DNA of 64,000 nt from Paenilisteria portnoyi (GCF_014322795.1 NZ_JAASTT010000017.1:1-64000); one strand, 5' to 3'; numbered from the stretch's first letter, positions 6,946-18,997 are shown. Numbers and translations are program-made. The notes: a model not told the origin generated them from the sequence alone.

Positions 6946-7063
6946 CCTAGCGACAAACAGTCATCTGCGTTGTTAAAGCTTCCGTTCCAGTGCTCATGTA
7001 CAAGTCGTACACTCCGCGCTGGTACTCGGCTTTGCCTAGCATCTAACCATTTGTCGCTAGGCT
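6944..7063. repeat. palindromic intergenic repeat, copy D
   Basis: 120 bp bounded by perfect 14-bp inverted repeats AGCCTAGCGACAAA / TTTGTCGCTAGGCT. The interior (TCATCTGCGTTGTTAAAGC..., CACTCCGCGCTGGTACTCGG) is a diverged version of copy C. It lies between the T-box and the serS ribosome-binding site, so it is transcribed in the serS leader. Confidence 0.75.
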
Positions 7064-7119
7064 GGTCGAACTAAAACTAAATAAAAAACGAGATTATCAT
7101 TTTGTGAGGAGGAAAAGAT

Positions 7120-8406
7120 ATGTTGGATGTTAAGTTATTACGTGAGGATTTTGAAGGTGTGAAGGCGAAGTTATCGCATCGTGGGGAAGAACTTGGGGAA
7201 TTTGAGAAGTTTGGTGCGTTGGATACGCGGCGTCGGACGTTGATTATTGAAGTGGAGACGCTTAAAAGTCAACGCAATGAGGTTTCGCAAGAGATTGCTC
7301 AGTTGAAGCGTGATAAACAGGATGCGGACGAGAAAATTGAGGAAATGCGTGTTGTTGGGGATCGGATTAAGACGTTTGATATTGAGTTGAACGAGATTGA
7401 TGAGAAGTTGCGTAATATTTTGATGGCGATTCCGAATATCCCGCATGAGTCTACGCCGATTGGTGATACGGAAGATGATAATGTGGAGGTTCGCAAATGG
7501 GGCGAGGTTCGGACGTTTGATTTTGAGCCAAAAGCACATTGGGATTTGGGTACAGATTTAGGAATTTTGGATTTTGAGAATGCGGCGAAGGTTGCGGGAA
7601 GCCGGTTTGTTTTTTATAAGAAACTGGGTGCTAGACTGGAGCGGGCGTTGATTAATTTTATGATGGATTTGCATGCGACGGAGCACGGGTATGATGAGAT
7701 GTTGCCGCCGTACATGGTGAATCGCGATAGTATGACGGGTACGGGGCAGTTGCCGAAGTTCGAAGAGGATGCGTTCTTGATTGAGAAGGAGGACTATTTC
7801 TTGATTCCGACGGCGGAGGTTCCAGTGACGAACTATCATCGTGATCAGATTATGAATGTGGATGATCTTCCGCAAAAATACACGGCTTACAGTGCGTGCT
7901 TCCGTTCTGAGGCGGGTTCTGCGGGGCGCGATACGCGTGGCTTGATTCGCCAACATCAGTTTAATAAAGTGGAAATGGTTCAGTTTGTGAAACCTGAGGA
8001 TTCGTATGCGGCGCTCGAGGCTTTGACGGATAATGCGGAGGAAGTGTTGCGTCTGTTGGAATTGCCGTATCGTGTGCTTAGCATGTGTACTGCTGATTTA
8101 GGGTTCACGGCTGCGAAAAAATATGATATCGAAGTGTGGATTCCGAGTGGTGACAGCTACCGCGAGATTTCTTCTTGTAGTAATTTTGAGGCGTTCCAAG
8201 CGCGTCGTGCGAATATTCGTTTCCGCCGCGAGCCAGGTGGCAAGCCTGAATTTGTGCACACGCTGAACGGTTCTGGACTTGCGATTGGTCGTACTGTTGC
8301 GGCGATTTTGGAAAATTATCAGTTGGCTGACGGTTCTGTCGCGGTTCCAAAAGTATTGCAAAATTATATGGGTGGCGTGGAAGTTATTACGGCACCAAAA
8401 AAATAA
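7120..8406 (+). CDS. serS: seryl-tRNA synthetase
   Basis: 428 residues, the standard length. The first ~110 residues form the coiled-coil arm that holds tRNA-Ser (charged, heptad-like, up to IPHEST). The class II catalytic core has motif 2 in [15 protein letters not shown] and motif 3 in [16 protein letters not shown]. It charges tRNA-Ser and tRNA-Sec with serine in the cytoplasm. A GAGGAGG site sits 7 nt before ATG. A T-box leader, a long hairpin and a palindromic repeat precede it. Monocistronic. Confidence 0.98.
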   Translation: MLDVKLLREDFEGVKAKLSHRGEELGEFEKFGALDTRRRTLIIEVETLKSQRNEVSQEIAQLKRDKQDADEKIEEMRVVGDRIKTFDIELNEIDEKLRNILMAIPNIPHESTPIGDTEDDNVEVRKWGEVRTFDFEPKAHWDLGTDLGILDFENAAKVAGSRFVFYKKLGARLERALINFMMDLHATEHGYDEMLPPYMVNRDSMTGTGQLPKFEEDAFLIEKEDYFLIPTAEVPVTNYHRDQIMNVDDLPQKYTAYSACFRSEAGSAGRDTRGLIRQHQFNKVEMVQFVKPEDSYAALEALTDNAEEVLRLLELPYRVLSMCTADLGFTAAKKYDIEVWIPSGDSYREISSCSNFEAFQARRANIRFRREPGGKPEFVHTLNGSGLAIGRTVAAILENYQLADGSVAVPKVLQNYMGGVEVITAPKK

Positions 8407-8623
8407 ATAGATTATGTGAAAAGGGCTTTTCTCTGAATGTGGAGGAGAGTCTTTTTTATGTGGTTTTTAAATGTAACGGATTTGCCTTATTTTTGTTTGG
8501 AATGGTATCCGATGAGGAGAAATTTTGTATTTATTTACGGTTCTTTTCTGTTACGCTAGGTTTGGTAGGGTTACTTTAAAATGATGTTATCAAATTTATG
8601 AGTAAGGGAGATTGGAATGAGTT
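8407..8623. other. intergenic stretch after serS
   Basis: The stretch holds a weak hairpin with T-run near 8420-8457 (CTTTTCTC and GGAGAGTCTTTTTT), a poor but plausible serS terminator. Nothing else was recognised before the small ORF at 8624. Confidence 0.4.
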
Positions 8624-8803
8624 ATGGAATCGTTTGTGTTGTATAGTAACAGTATAGTAGCTATTCTGTTAGGAATCTCAACTCTATCAAAAAAAAATAG
8701 ATATATAAAATTTTGTACACTGTTGAAAAAAACAATATATATCTTTTTTCCAATTCAAGTGATATTGCTGATAATCTTAGTGACATGGTTTTTCAAGCAA
8801 TAA
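8624..8803 (+). CDS. possible small two-helix membrane protein
   Basis: A 59-codon ORF, MESFVLYSNSIVAILLGIS..., with a first hydrophobic stretch (residues ~8-20), a basic loop (KKNRYIKF), and a second very hydrophobic stretch (FFPIQVILLIILVTWFF) before the stop. AGGGAG lies 13 nt upstream, slightly far for a ribosome-binding site. The reading frame is AT-rich and fills most of an otherwise empty gap. No family was recognised and no partner gene is evident. It could be chance. Confidence 0.35.
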   Translation: MESFVLYSNSIVAILLGISTLSKKNRYIKFCTLLKKTIYIFFPIQVILLIILVTWFFKQ

Positions 8804-8970
8804 TTTTAAATTTGCGAGACTAGGAAAATTATCGGGAATGGAGAATACAGCGGTATTAAACTCCTAGATTTACCTAGATGTATTGAAAAATTTCACTTTA
8901 AGGCTTGTTTTCATGCAAGCCTTTTTGGGGTATAATGGCATACAAAGATTAGATAAAGGAGTATGGCATA

Positions 8971-9624
8971 ATGCGATTTTATGAGGAAGATTTTGCGCTT
9001 TTTGATCGGGATTATTTTCAGTTTCGGCAAATGAAGGAGTTTACGCCAACGCTTGTGGCGAGTGTGAAGGCGGAATATAGGGCTAGGTGGGATGTTTGGA
9101 AGGAGTTTGCGTTGTTGTGTCAGCGGGAAACGGTGGGTTTTGGGAAGCCGAAAGTGGAGAGTTGGACGAATGGATGGCAGGTTCGGTCGCATTTTTGGGC
9201 GTATTATAAGGGATTGTCACGGCAGGATTCGGCGAGTATGATTGCGATTTTGCTCAAAAAGGATAGTTTTCGGATTTATTTGGAGTGGCATGCGTATCGG
9301 AGTTCGGATTCGGTGACGAGTTATGAGGATCACGCGAAATGGGTGAAATTTTTGCCGGAGTGGGTTCGGGAATTGGGGATCGATGTGCGGGAGTATTGGG
9401 TGTGGACGTCGTATGAGGATGAACCGGATAATTTCGTGATGTTGGCGGATTATTTGGAGGACCCGGAGCCGGTTCATGCGCTCTTGGAAAACTCGAAAAA
9501 ATGGCTTCGAATTGGGCGGGTTATTCCAAAAGAGGAAGCTGTGCAATGTGTTGCTATGGAAGAGATTGTAAGGGAAACGATGATGGAACTTTCTTACTTG
9601 TATAGCAAAACGGAAGAGCTGTAA
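8971..9624 (+). CDS. conserved hypothetical cytoplasmic protein
   Basis: 217 residues with no signal peptide or membrane segment. It is rich in aromatic and acidic residues (FWAYYKGLS, REYWVWTSYEDEPDNF). It faintly recalls the uncharacterised HI_0552 family, but this is memory only and no catalytic motif is visible. GGAGTATGGC gives a ribosome-binding site before ATG. The gene stands alone between the serS and licT units. Codon use looks like that of its neighbours, so it is probably a resident gene. Confidence 0.75.
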   Translation: MRFYEEDFALFDRDYFQFRQMKEFTPTLVASVKAEYRARWDVWKEFALLCQRETVGFGKPKVESWTNGWQVRSHFWAYYKGLSRQDSASMIAILLKKDSFRIYLEWHAYRSSDSVTSYEDHAKWVKFLPEWVRELGIDVREYWVWTSYEDEPDNFVMLADYLEDPEPVHALLENSKKWLRIGRVIPKEEAVQCVAMEEIVRETMMELSYLYSKTEEL

Positions 9625-9643
9625 AATGGGATGAAAAATCTTG

Positions 9644-9673
9644 TTGACAGCGCTTTCGATAAGGTGCTATACT
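9644..9673 (+). promoter_or_regulatory. licT promoter with cre-like site
   Basis: TTGACA (9644-9649), an 18-bp spacer and TATACT (9668-9673). TGACAGCGCTTTCG (9645-9658) matches 12 of 14 positions of the CcpA cre consensus and covers the -35 box, consistent with glucose repression. Confidence 0.65.
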
Positions 9674-9687
9674 TAGCCTTAGGAAAA

Positions 9688-9778
9688 GGATTGTTACTGA
9701 TTCGATCAGGCATTACCAACATCGACGGGGAAGCACGTATTTGAGTACGTGTAGCTGCGTGTGATATTGGTATTTTTT
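9688..9778 (+). promoter_or_regulatory. LicT antiterminator target (RAT) and overlapping terminator
   Basis: GGATTGTTACTG...CAGGCATTACC at 9688-9717 fits the LicT RAT. Its 3' end (ACCAACATC) pairs with GATATTGGT followed by ATTTTTTT (ends ~9778), so RAT and terminator are mutually exclusive. An internal stem CACGTA/TACGTG decorates the loop. The next gene encodes the antiterminator, giving positive autoregulation. Confidence 0.85.
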
Positions 9779-9804
9779 TCGTCCATGAAAGCGAGGAGGC
9801 TTCT

Positions 9805-10650
9805 ATGAAGATTATTAAAGCGATTAATAATAATGTTGCTCTGGCGGTGAATGAGCAGGGACATGAGCTCGTGATAATGGGCAAGGGTGTTGGATTCCAG
9901 AAGAAGTTGGATGATATTATTGATGATGCGGTGATTGAGAAGGTTTTTGTTTTGGAAACGGACGAATTGTCTGAGAAATTGATGGATTTACTTGGCGAAA
10001 TTCCAGCAATTCACTTGGAAATAGCAGATGAGATTGTGAATTATGCGAAGGAAACTTTTGATGCGAAAATCAGTGATAATGTGTATTTAACGCTCACGGA
10101 TCATATCAGTTTTGCGATTGCGCGGCATGAAAAAGGTATGCTGATTCGCAATGTGATGTTGTGGGAAATTAAGAAGTTTTACAAGGATGAGTTTAAGATT
10201 GGTCTGAAGGCGCTGGATATTATTAAGGAGCGGCTTGGGATTCAGCTTGGTGAGGATGAGGCTGGATTTATTGCGCTTCATATTGTGAATGCGCGGACGG
10301 ACGGTCAGGCGATGAAGACAACGGTTGATATGACACAGGTTGTGCAGGATGTGCTGAACATTGTGACGTATCATTTTAATGTGGTGTTGGATGAATCGTC
10401 GCTGAATTATACGCGTTTTGTGACGCATTTACAGTATTTTGCGCAGCGGCTTTTGCGGAATGAGATTGTGGATTCTGGCGATGACTTTCTTTTTGATCAG
10501 GTGCAGGTGAAATATCCGGAGAGTTTTGAATGTACGGGAAAAATTGATGCGTATTTGCAAAAGGCGCACCATGCAACGCTTACGAAGGATGAACGGGTGT
10601 ATTTGACGCTTCATATTCATCGGGTGACGGAGCGGAATCGGACAATTTGA
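9805..10650 (+). CDS. licT: BglG/LicT family transcription antiterminator
   Basis: 281 residues. It has an N-terminal co-antiterminator RNA-binding domain (1-55, MKIIKAINNNVALA...GKGVGFQKK), then two PTS regulation domains with conserved histidines (LTDHISFAIAR, LHIVNART, THLQYFAQRL, LTLHIHRVT). These histidines are phosphorylated by HPr and by a sugar-specific EII, so the protein antiterminates only when its sugar is imported. Unusually, no EII permease gene is adjacent. The two RAT sites in the window are its own leader and 221-249. The next operon starts at its own promoter. Confidence 0.93.
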   Translation: MKIIKAINNNVALAVNEQGHELVIMGKGVGFQKKLDDIIDDAVIEKVFVLETDELSEKLMDLLGEIPAIHLEIADEIVNYAKETFDAKISDNVYLTLTDHISFAIARHEKGMLIRNVMLWEIKKFYKDEFKIGLKALDIIKERLGIQLGEDEAGFIALHIVNARTDGQAMKTTVDMTQVVQDVLNIVTYHFNVVLDESSLNYTRFVTHLQYFAQRLLRNEIVDSGDDFLFDQVQVKYPESFECTGKIDAYLQKAHHATLTKDERVYLTLHIHRVTERNRTI

Positions 10651-10864
10651 ATAGTAAAGTGATTAATAATGGATTGTTGTTGTGGCTCTTATGAAGTGTT
10701 TTTTGCTGAATTAGAGCCTCAATATGAGTGGGAGCGAAGCGAGCATTCGTTCCTCAAAAAGTTCTTATAGGTTAAACAATGAATAAGAGTTGGAATAATC
10801 GGATATTGATATTTGAAAAGACGAAATATAATAATGTGGAATGAATTTTTGCGCAGCTATATGC

Positions 10865-10894
10865 TTGACCTGTAATGCATTACACAGGTTACAT
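10865..10894 (+). promoter_or_regulatory. promoter with palindromic operator, phospho-glucosidase operon 1
   Basis: TTGACC (10865-10870) and TTACAT (10889-10894) are 18 bp apart. The spacer begins with the perfect 14-bp palindrome TGTAATGCATTACA (10871-10884). The identical palindrome lies at the same place in the promoter at 14491-14521, so one repressor probably controls both. The gap from 10651 holds nothing else recognised. Confidence 0.7.
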
Positions 10895-10917
10895 TTGATT
10901 TAGGATATAAAATATAG

Positions 10918-13107
<2,190 letters not shown>

Positions 13108-13118
13108 TATCATAGGCA

Positions 13119-13163
13119 AATAGGAGCAGACTCGACGTCTTACACGAGTGTCTACTCCTATTG
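13119..13163. terminator. bidirectional terminator
   Basis: AATAGGAG-x-AGAC-x-CG pairs with CG-x-GT-x-TCT-x-CTCCTATT between the convergent GH1 gene and the DUF262 gene. Confidence 0.7.
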
Positions 13164-13167
13164 TTGT

Positions 13168-14337
13168 TTAGGAAACTAGAGTGCGGATATTAAGTAAGTC
13201 ACTAAACATTTCGCGTCGTTCAGAATTACTTTTATTAGTGAAATCAACGTTGTTGTACCAATCTATTAGTGCTTCTGAGTCTAGTTCATCAAAAGTATCA
13301 GTATTAAATACATATAGCCCTGTTAAGTAATTAATGTAATCTATTCGAGAAGGTTCTTTTAAATCATTGTCTTTTATAAAATTGATTGCAGAGTCTAGTG
13401 CATTTAAGGTAATAGAGAAACATAGCTCAATATTTTCAGGTGCTAAGTTACATAGCTGATTTTCTTTGGTATCAGAGGGAATAGGAGCATAATTATTTGA
13501 ATGAACTCTATTCATGACTACTTCATAGGAAGGATTTAGTGTAGCTACAGGATAAGAAACGCCTGTTGAATGTGGGGAGAACAAATGGTCATACCCTGAT
13601 TCACTTAGTTTATCCTTATATTTATGCGTGTACTGCACATAAATATCTATGCCGTGAAATTTTAATTTTGAGAAACGCATTTCCAATGCACTAACCCTGC
13701 TACCAGCATTATTTAAAACTTCAAACCATTCGATTTGTTCATCTTCAGTTAGGTTCTCTGCGATATTTATTGTATAATTATAATTTTTTATCTTACTACG
13801 TATTTGGAGTAATGCTGAGTATACCTCGTTCTTCTTAAGTAATGGAATATCATTGATGTAATTAAAAAATTCTTCATCTTTCTCATTAAGAAGAAATCCA
13901 ACAGGGATTTGAGAATTTCTAATGGCCCCCTCTACGGAAATAAATTTAGCTCTTCCTATATCTAAAACTATATTTCGGAAATCCTCATGATTAGAGAAGG
14001 CTTTAAAATTTGTAGATAGGCGTTGTTGCCCATCAACAACAGATTGTTGGCCAGAGGATATATCAATTAGAATTTCTCTATCAATAAAAGATACTTGAGG
14101 TACAATAACGTCTTCAATGATATTGAGGGATATAGGCGATACGGGTGCTTTACCAAAAAGTTGATAGTTTAATAACTCTACAGATTTTTGTAAATTCCAA
14201 CTTAAATCTCTTTGGTATAGCGGTAAGGATATTTTATTGGCTTTAATTTTGTCGCACATCTCAAAAACAGTCATTTGATGGCTTTTTTTGGTAGGGTTAA
14301 ACTCACCAGCTTTTTTTAGTTTTTCGCTAATTCTCAT
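13168..14337 (-). CDS. DUF262 (ParB/GmrS-like) protein, orphan
   Basis: 389 residues. The N-terminal half is a DUF262 domain: LPLYQRDLSW near residue 38 and the invariant DGQQR at 102-106. The fold belongs to the ParB/Srx nucleotide-hydrolase group used in GmrSD-type restriction and several phage-defence systems. No DUF1524/HNH nuclease domain follows; the C-terminal half is helical and unassigned. ATG 14337 follows AAAGAGG by 5 nt. The gene is more AT-rich than the GH1 genes on either side and runs against them, suggesting insertion. A perfect cre site lies in its promoter. An anti-phage role is a guess from the family. Confidence 0.8.
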   Translation of the reverse strand: MRISEKLKKAGEFNPTKKSHQMTVFEMCDKIKANKISLPLYQRDLSWNLQKSVELLNYQLFGKAPVSPISLNIIEDVIVPQVSFIDREILIDISSGQQSVVDGQQRLSTNFKAFSNHEDFRNIVLDIGRAKFISVEGAIRNSQIPVGFLLNEKDEEFFNYINDIPLLKKNEVYSALLQIRSKIKNYNYTINIAENLTEDEQIEWFEVLNNAGSRVSALEMRFSKLKFHGIDIYVQYTHKYKDKLSESGYDHLFSPHSTGVSYPVATLNPSYEVVMNRVHSNNYAPIPSDTKENQLCNLAPENIELCFSITLNALDSAINFIKDNDLKEPSRIDYINYLTGLYVFNTDTFDELDSEALIDWYNNVDFTNKSNSERREMFSDLLNIRTLVS

Positions 14338-14379
14338 AAATACCTCTTTCTGTTGATTTAACAACTGGATAATATTTCA

Positions 14380-14408
14380 ATTGTAAACGTTTTCTGTATT
14401 TTGGTCAA
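14380..14408 (-). promoter_or_regulatory. DUF262 gene promoter with perfect cre
   Basis: On the minus strand TTGACC (14408-14403), 17 bp, TACAAT (14385-14380). TGTAAACGTTTTCT at 14382-14395 matches all 14 positions of the CcpA cre consensus and covers the -10 and half the spacer. It could also act on the divergent GH1 promoter about 100 bp away. Confidence 0.72.
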
Positions 14409-14490
14409 GTTATTTTCACGGTGATAACTTTGGATTTGCTAAAAGACGAGCAATTTGTACGCTTATAACTAAAAAAATTCAGCATTTCGC

Positions 14491-14521
14491 TTGCTCTGTA
14501 ATGCATTACATGAAGTATACT
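14491..14521 (+). promoter_or_regulatory. promoter with palindromic operator, phospho-glucosidase 2
   Basis: TTGCTC (14491-14496) and TATACT (14516-14521) flank a 19-bp spacer that begins with TGTAATGCATTACA (14497-14510). The palindrome and its placement are the same as at 10871-10884. Confidence 0.7.
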
Positions 14522-14531
14522 AAAAATGTAA

Positions 14532-16019
<1,488 letters not shown>

Positions 16020-16026
16020 AATCGGA

Positions 16027-16062
16027 AAAGAGGTTGGCTTGTTTTGAGGCTGATCTCTTTTT
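16027..16062 (+). terminator. terminator after GH1 copy 2
   Basis: AAGAGGTTGGCT and AGGCTGATCTCTTTTTT form an imperfect stem with T-run immediately after the stop codon. Confidence 0.55.
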
Positions 16063-16129
16063 TGCCTTGATTAATGGTTGCGTTTGCGTTACATTGAACA
16101 TAATAGCGCAACGGAAAGCAGGGTTTGGA

Positions 16130-16657
16130 ATGAAGAGACAGGAACTAATTGATGCAGCAATACAGGTAATTCAGGAAGATGGTATTCATCAGCTAAGTTT
16201 GGCTAAAATCGCTGAAAAAGTCGGAATCACAAAACCTGCCATCTTTTATCATTTTAAAAATAAACAGGATTTAATGATGGCCTTGACGTATTTCACAGTT
16301 GGTGAGTATGAACAAACCATCGCGGAAGAGTTCGAAAAAATACCTGAAAACGATGCTTTGCGTCACGTTCATGCTTTTTTGAAGGGGAATTTGCGTCAAC
16401 TAAATGATTCTGAGTTGATTAAGGTGCACGCGGCTTCGATGGAGGTTCTCGTTTCGAATGATGAGGCGACGGCGGTTTGGCGAGATGTGTATAATCGGGA
16501 ACTGGAGAAAATGACACCAGAGATTGGCGTTGTGAAGGCGGATTTGCTCAGTGTGGCGCTGGATGGCATGTGGTATGGGGCTATGTGCGGGGTTTGGGAG
16601 GCAAAGCGTGCGGAGGCGGTTGTTACATATTTGGAGGAAATCGTGAATCAGGGTTAA
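16130..16657 (+). CDS. TetR family transcriptional regulator
   Basis: 175 residues. The first ~50 residues are a typical TetR DNA-binding domain (LIDAAIQVIQEDG, LSLAKIAEKVGITKPAIFYH, FKNKQDLM). The rest is an all-helical ligand domain. It is the dimeric repressor type that responds to a small hydrophobic molecule. ATG 16130 is preferred; a longer in-frame reading back to 16034 lacks a ribosome-binding site and the extra residues do not fit the family. The target is unknown: the MarR gene next door has its own promoter, and the GH1 operators are not clearly of TetR type. Confidence 0.88.
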   Translation: MKRQELIDAAIQVIQEDGIHQLSLAKIAEKVGITKPAIFYHFKNKQDLMMALTYFTVGEYEQTIAEEFEKIPENDALRHVHAFLKGNLRQLNDSELIKVHAASMEVLVSNDEATAVWRDVYNRELEKMTPEIGVVKADLLSVALDGMWYGAMCGVWEAKRAEAVVTYLEEIVNQG

Positions 16658-16661
16658 ATAG

Positions 16662-16691
16662 TTGCTTTTTCTATAGTTTAGAACTAAACTA
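16662..16691 (+). promoter_or_regulatory. marR promoter and palindromic operator
   Basis: TTGCTT (16662-16667), 17 bp, TAAACT (16685-16690). TAGTTTAG-AA-CTAAACTA (16674-16691) is an 18-bp palindrome with 8-bp perfect arms that covers the spacer and -10. This is the expected position for MarR autorepression. Confidence 0.7.
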
Positions 16692-16711
16692 ATGATGAGG
16701 AGGGGATTCCC

Positions 16712-17128
16712 TTGGTGAAAAAAGAGCAACGATTAGGCGTATTACTCTGGTTTAGACTTAGCCGGTTTTACAATCGCAATATTAAATTGACGAACCAAAA
16801 TCTCAAAAAAGCGAATCTCTCGATGGCGCAGTTTGACGTGATTGCTCAAATTGGTTTGGAGGGTGAAAGTACACAGAAATCGCTTGCGGACCGGCTTGTG
16901 GTGACAAAAGGGAATATTACGCAATTGCTCGTGAAGTTGGAAGAGCAGGGTTTGATTTGTAGGCGAAAGCAGGGCAAGGAAAAATACATTGCTTTGACGG
17001 AGCTGGGTAAGGCGTGCTATTTGGAAAATGTACCAGCACAAGAAGCATTTCAGCAGGAACAGTTCGGTAAGTTGACACGAGATGAGCAGAAACAGTTACT
17101 GAGTTTATTAAAAAAATTAGATGATTAG
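16712..17128 (+). CDS. MarR family regulator (MhqR-like)
   Basis: 138 residues with a winged helix: LSMAQFDVIAQIG, QKSLADRLVVTKGNITQLLVKLEEQGLI, wing RKQGKEKYIALTELG. It lies directly upstream of a ring-cleaving-dioxygenase-like gene, the arrangement of Bacillus mhqR and its quinone-responsive targets, so it may sense quinones or electrophiles. TTG 16712 or GTG 16715 is the start, both behind GAGGAGGGG. The stop overlaps the GTG of the next open frame, so the two genes are co-transcribed. Confidence 0.85.
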   Translation: MVKKEQRLGVLLWFRLSRFYNRNIKLTNQNLKKANLSMAQFDVIAQIGLEGESTQKSLADRLVVTKGNITQLLVKLEEQGLICRRKQGKEKYIALTELGKACYLENVPAQEAFQQEQFGKLTRDEQKQLLSLLKKLDD

Positions 17129-17142
17129 TGAGGAGTGGCGAA

Positions 17143-18102
17143 ATGGAATTAAGAGGAATACATCATATTTCGATTATCACGGAGAATGCGCGGGCTAATT
17201 TTGATTTTTATACGAAGGTTTTGGGATTGCGATTAGTGAAGAAAACGGTGAATCAGGATGATCCGTACACATATCATTTGTATTATGCGGATGAGATTGG
17301 AAATCCTGGCACAACGGTTACTTTTTTTGAAATTCCGCGGGCGAATCGGGGAAGTAAGGGGTATAATTCGATTGCGCGAATGGGGCTACGAGTGCCAAAT
17401 GATGCGGCGCTGGCTTATTGGGAAGAGCGGTTAACAATGTTTCACGTGAAACATGAGGGTGTTTATGAGCAGTTTGATCGGAAGGTTTTGGATTTTGAAG
17501 ATGTGGATGGACTTTCGATTCAGCTCATTTCGGATCAGCGTGATAAGGGCGTTGCTGGAGGGAATCCGTGGGTGGATAGTCCGGTTCCAGTAGAACACGC
17601 AATTATCGGATTGGGTCCAGTATTATTTTCGACGCTGAAAAAAGAGAAGACGGATCGTGTGTTGACGAAGATTCTAGGGTTCCACCGAGTTGGTGCGTAT
17701 GAGGATGATGAGCGTTTAGTTACTGTATTTCAAGGTGGTGAAGGCGGATCTGGCGCGGAGGTTCAGTTGGAGGCTAATTTCAAGGATCCGCATGCGGTGG
17801 AGGGAATTGGTAGTGTGCATCATGTGGCGTTCCGTGTGGCTGACGATGCAGAATTGCGTGATTGGATTACGTATATTCAAGATTTAGGATATCCGAATTC
17901 AGGTTTTGTGGATCGTCATTATTTCCACTCGTTCTATTTTAGAGAGGAAAATGGTATTTTGATTGAGCTTGCGACGGATGGACCGGGCTTTAAGACGGAT
18001 TTTGCGAAGGAGCATGGCACATATGTAGAGCTTCCACCTGCATTGGAAGAGCGCCGGGCAGATATCGAGGCACATTTGACAGAGCTTGATAGTGATAAAT
18101 AA
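17143..18102 (+). CDS. ring-cleaving dioxygenase / glyoxalase family protein (MhqO-like)
   Basis: 319 residues made of paired vicinal-oxygen-chelate (glyoxalase) modules. Metal-ligand positions are visible in GIHHISIITENARANFDFY near the start and VHHVAFRVAD around residue 228, with a Glu in the last strand (GILIELATDGPGF). Proteins of this length in Firmicutes are annotated as hydroquinone dioxygenases that open aromatic rings. ATG 17143 follows GAGGAG by 7 nt. Coupled to the MarR gene; the esterase downstream may belong to the same unit. Confidence 0.88.
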   Translation: MELRGIHHISIITENARANFDFYTKVLGLRLVKKTVNQDDPYTYHLYYADEIGNPGTTVTFFEIPRANRGSKGYNSIARMGLRVPNDAALAYWEERLTMFHVKHEGVYEQFDRKVLDFEDVDGLSIQLISDQRDKGVAGGNPWVDSPVPVEHAIIGLGPVLFSTLKKEKTDRVLTKILGFHRVGAYEDDERLVTVFQGGEGGSGAEVQLEANFKDPHAVEGIGSVHHVAFRVADDAELRDWITYIQDLGYPNSGFVDRHYFHSFYFREENGILIELATDGPGFKTDFAKEHGTYVELPPALEERRADIEAHLTELDSDK

Positions 18103-18156
18103 TAATGGTAAAAGACAGCGGTATCTATTATGATAGGGGTAACATAATAATAGGCG

Positions 18157-18939
18157 GTGAAAACAATTATGATGGAAAACAGGTATGAAGGCATAGCCAA
18201 CAAGGACTGTCCTAATTTAGAGCGATTTTTAGTATCTAGTAAGCATGATGTTCCAGCAATGTTGATTTTTCAGGGCGGTGGTTATGGAAATCGGACGGAG
18301 CGTGAGGGGAAGCCTGTAGTGGAATGGTTGAATAGTATTGGTATTGCAGCGTTTATCGTGAATTATCGGGTTGCGCCGCATAAACATCCTGTTCCTTTGG
18401 AGGATGCGAAATGGGCGATACGAATGGTGCGGCATCGGGCAGAGGAATGGGGCGTTGATCCGAATCGGATTGGTGCCATCGGTTTCTCGGCTGGTGGGCA
18501 CTTGGCTTCGACTTTGGCGACGCATGTGGAGGATGGACAACCGGATGCGGAAGATCCGATGCATCAATATAGTACGCGTCCCGATGTGTTGATATTGGCG
18601 TATCCGGTTATCACGATGCGAGCGCAGACGCATAAAGGCAGTTTGTATAATTTGTTAGGAGAAACGCCGACGAAGCAGCAAATTTTGGAGCTTTCGAATG
18701 AGTTACATGTGACGAATCACACACCACCAACTTTTCTATGGCATACAGAAGAGGATCAGATGGTGCCAGTGGACAATAGTTTTATTTTTGCGGCGGCGCT
18801 TAGAAGGCATAATGTTCCACACTCGGTTCATACGTTTGAGCAAGGTAGGCATGGACTTGGAATGGCGCGGGATAATCAGGAGGCGAGAATTTGGCCGGAA
18901 CTATGTGAAAATTGGTTAAAAGTGCGAAACTTCATTTAA
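18157..18939 (+). CDS. alpha/beta-hydrolase (acetyl-esterase type)
   Basis: 260 residues of the Aes/carboxylesterase group. The oxyanion motif reads QGGGYGNRTE, where the family usually has HGGG. The nucleophile elbow is GFSAGGHLAS near residue 111, an acid is in WHTEEDQMVP, and His is in GRHGLGMA. It is expected to hydrolyse small esters in the cytoplasm. In Bacillus mhq loci a hydrolase accompanies the dioxygenase, which fits this position. Starts at GTG 18157 and ATG 18169 are both possible; the ribosome-binding site (AGGCGGTG) slightly favours ATG. Confidence 0.85.
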   Translation: MKTIMMENRYEGIANKDCPNLERFLVSSKHDVPAMLIFQGGGYGNRTEREGKPVVEWLNSIGIAAFIVNYRVAPHKHPVPLEDAKWAIRMVRHRAEEWGVDPNRIGAIGFSAGGHLASTLATHVEDGQPDAEDPMHQYSTRPDVLILAYPVITMRAQTHKGSLYNLLGETPTKQQILELSNELHVTNHTPPTFLWHTEEDQMVPVDNSFIFAAALRRHNVPHSVHTFEQGRHGLGMARDNQEARIWPELCENWLKVRNFI

Positions 18940-18997
18940 TTTTCCGTGAAACAGTGGTACAATTTTAGAGGAGAGTTAATTTGGAGGAGGCAATATT

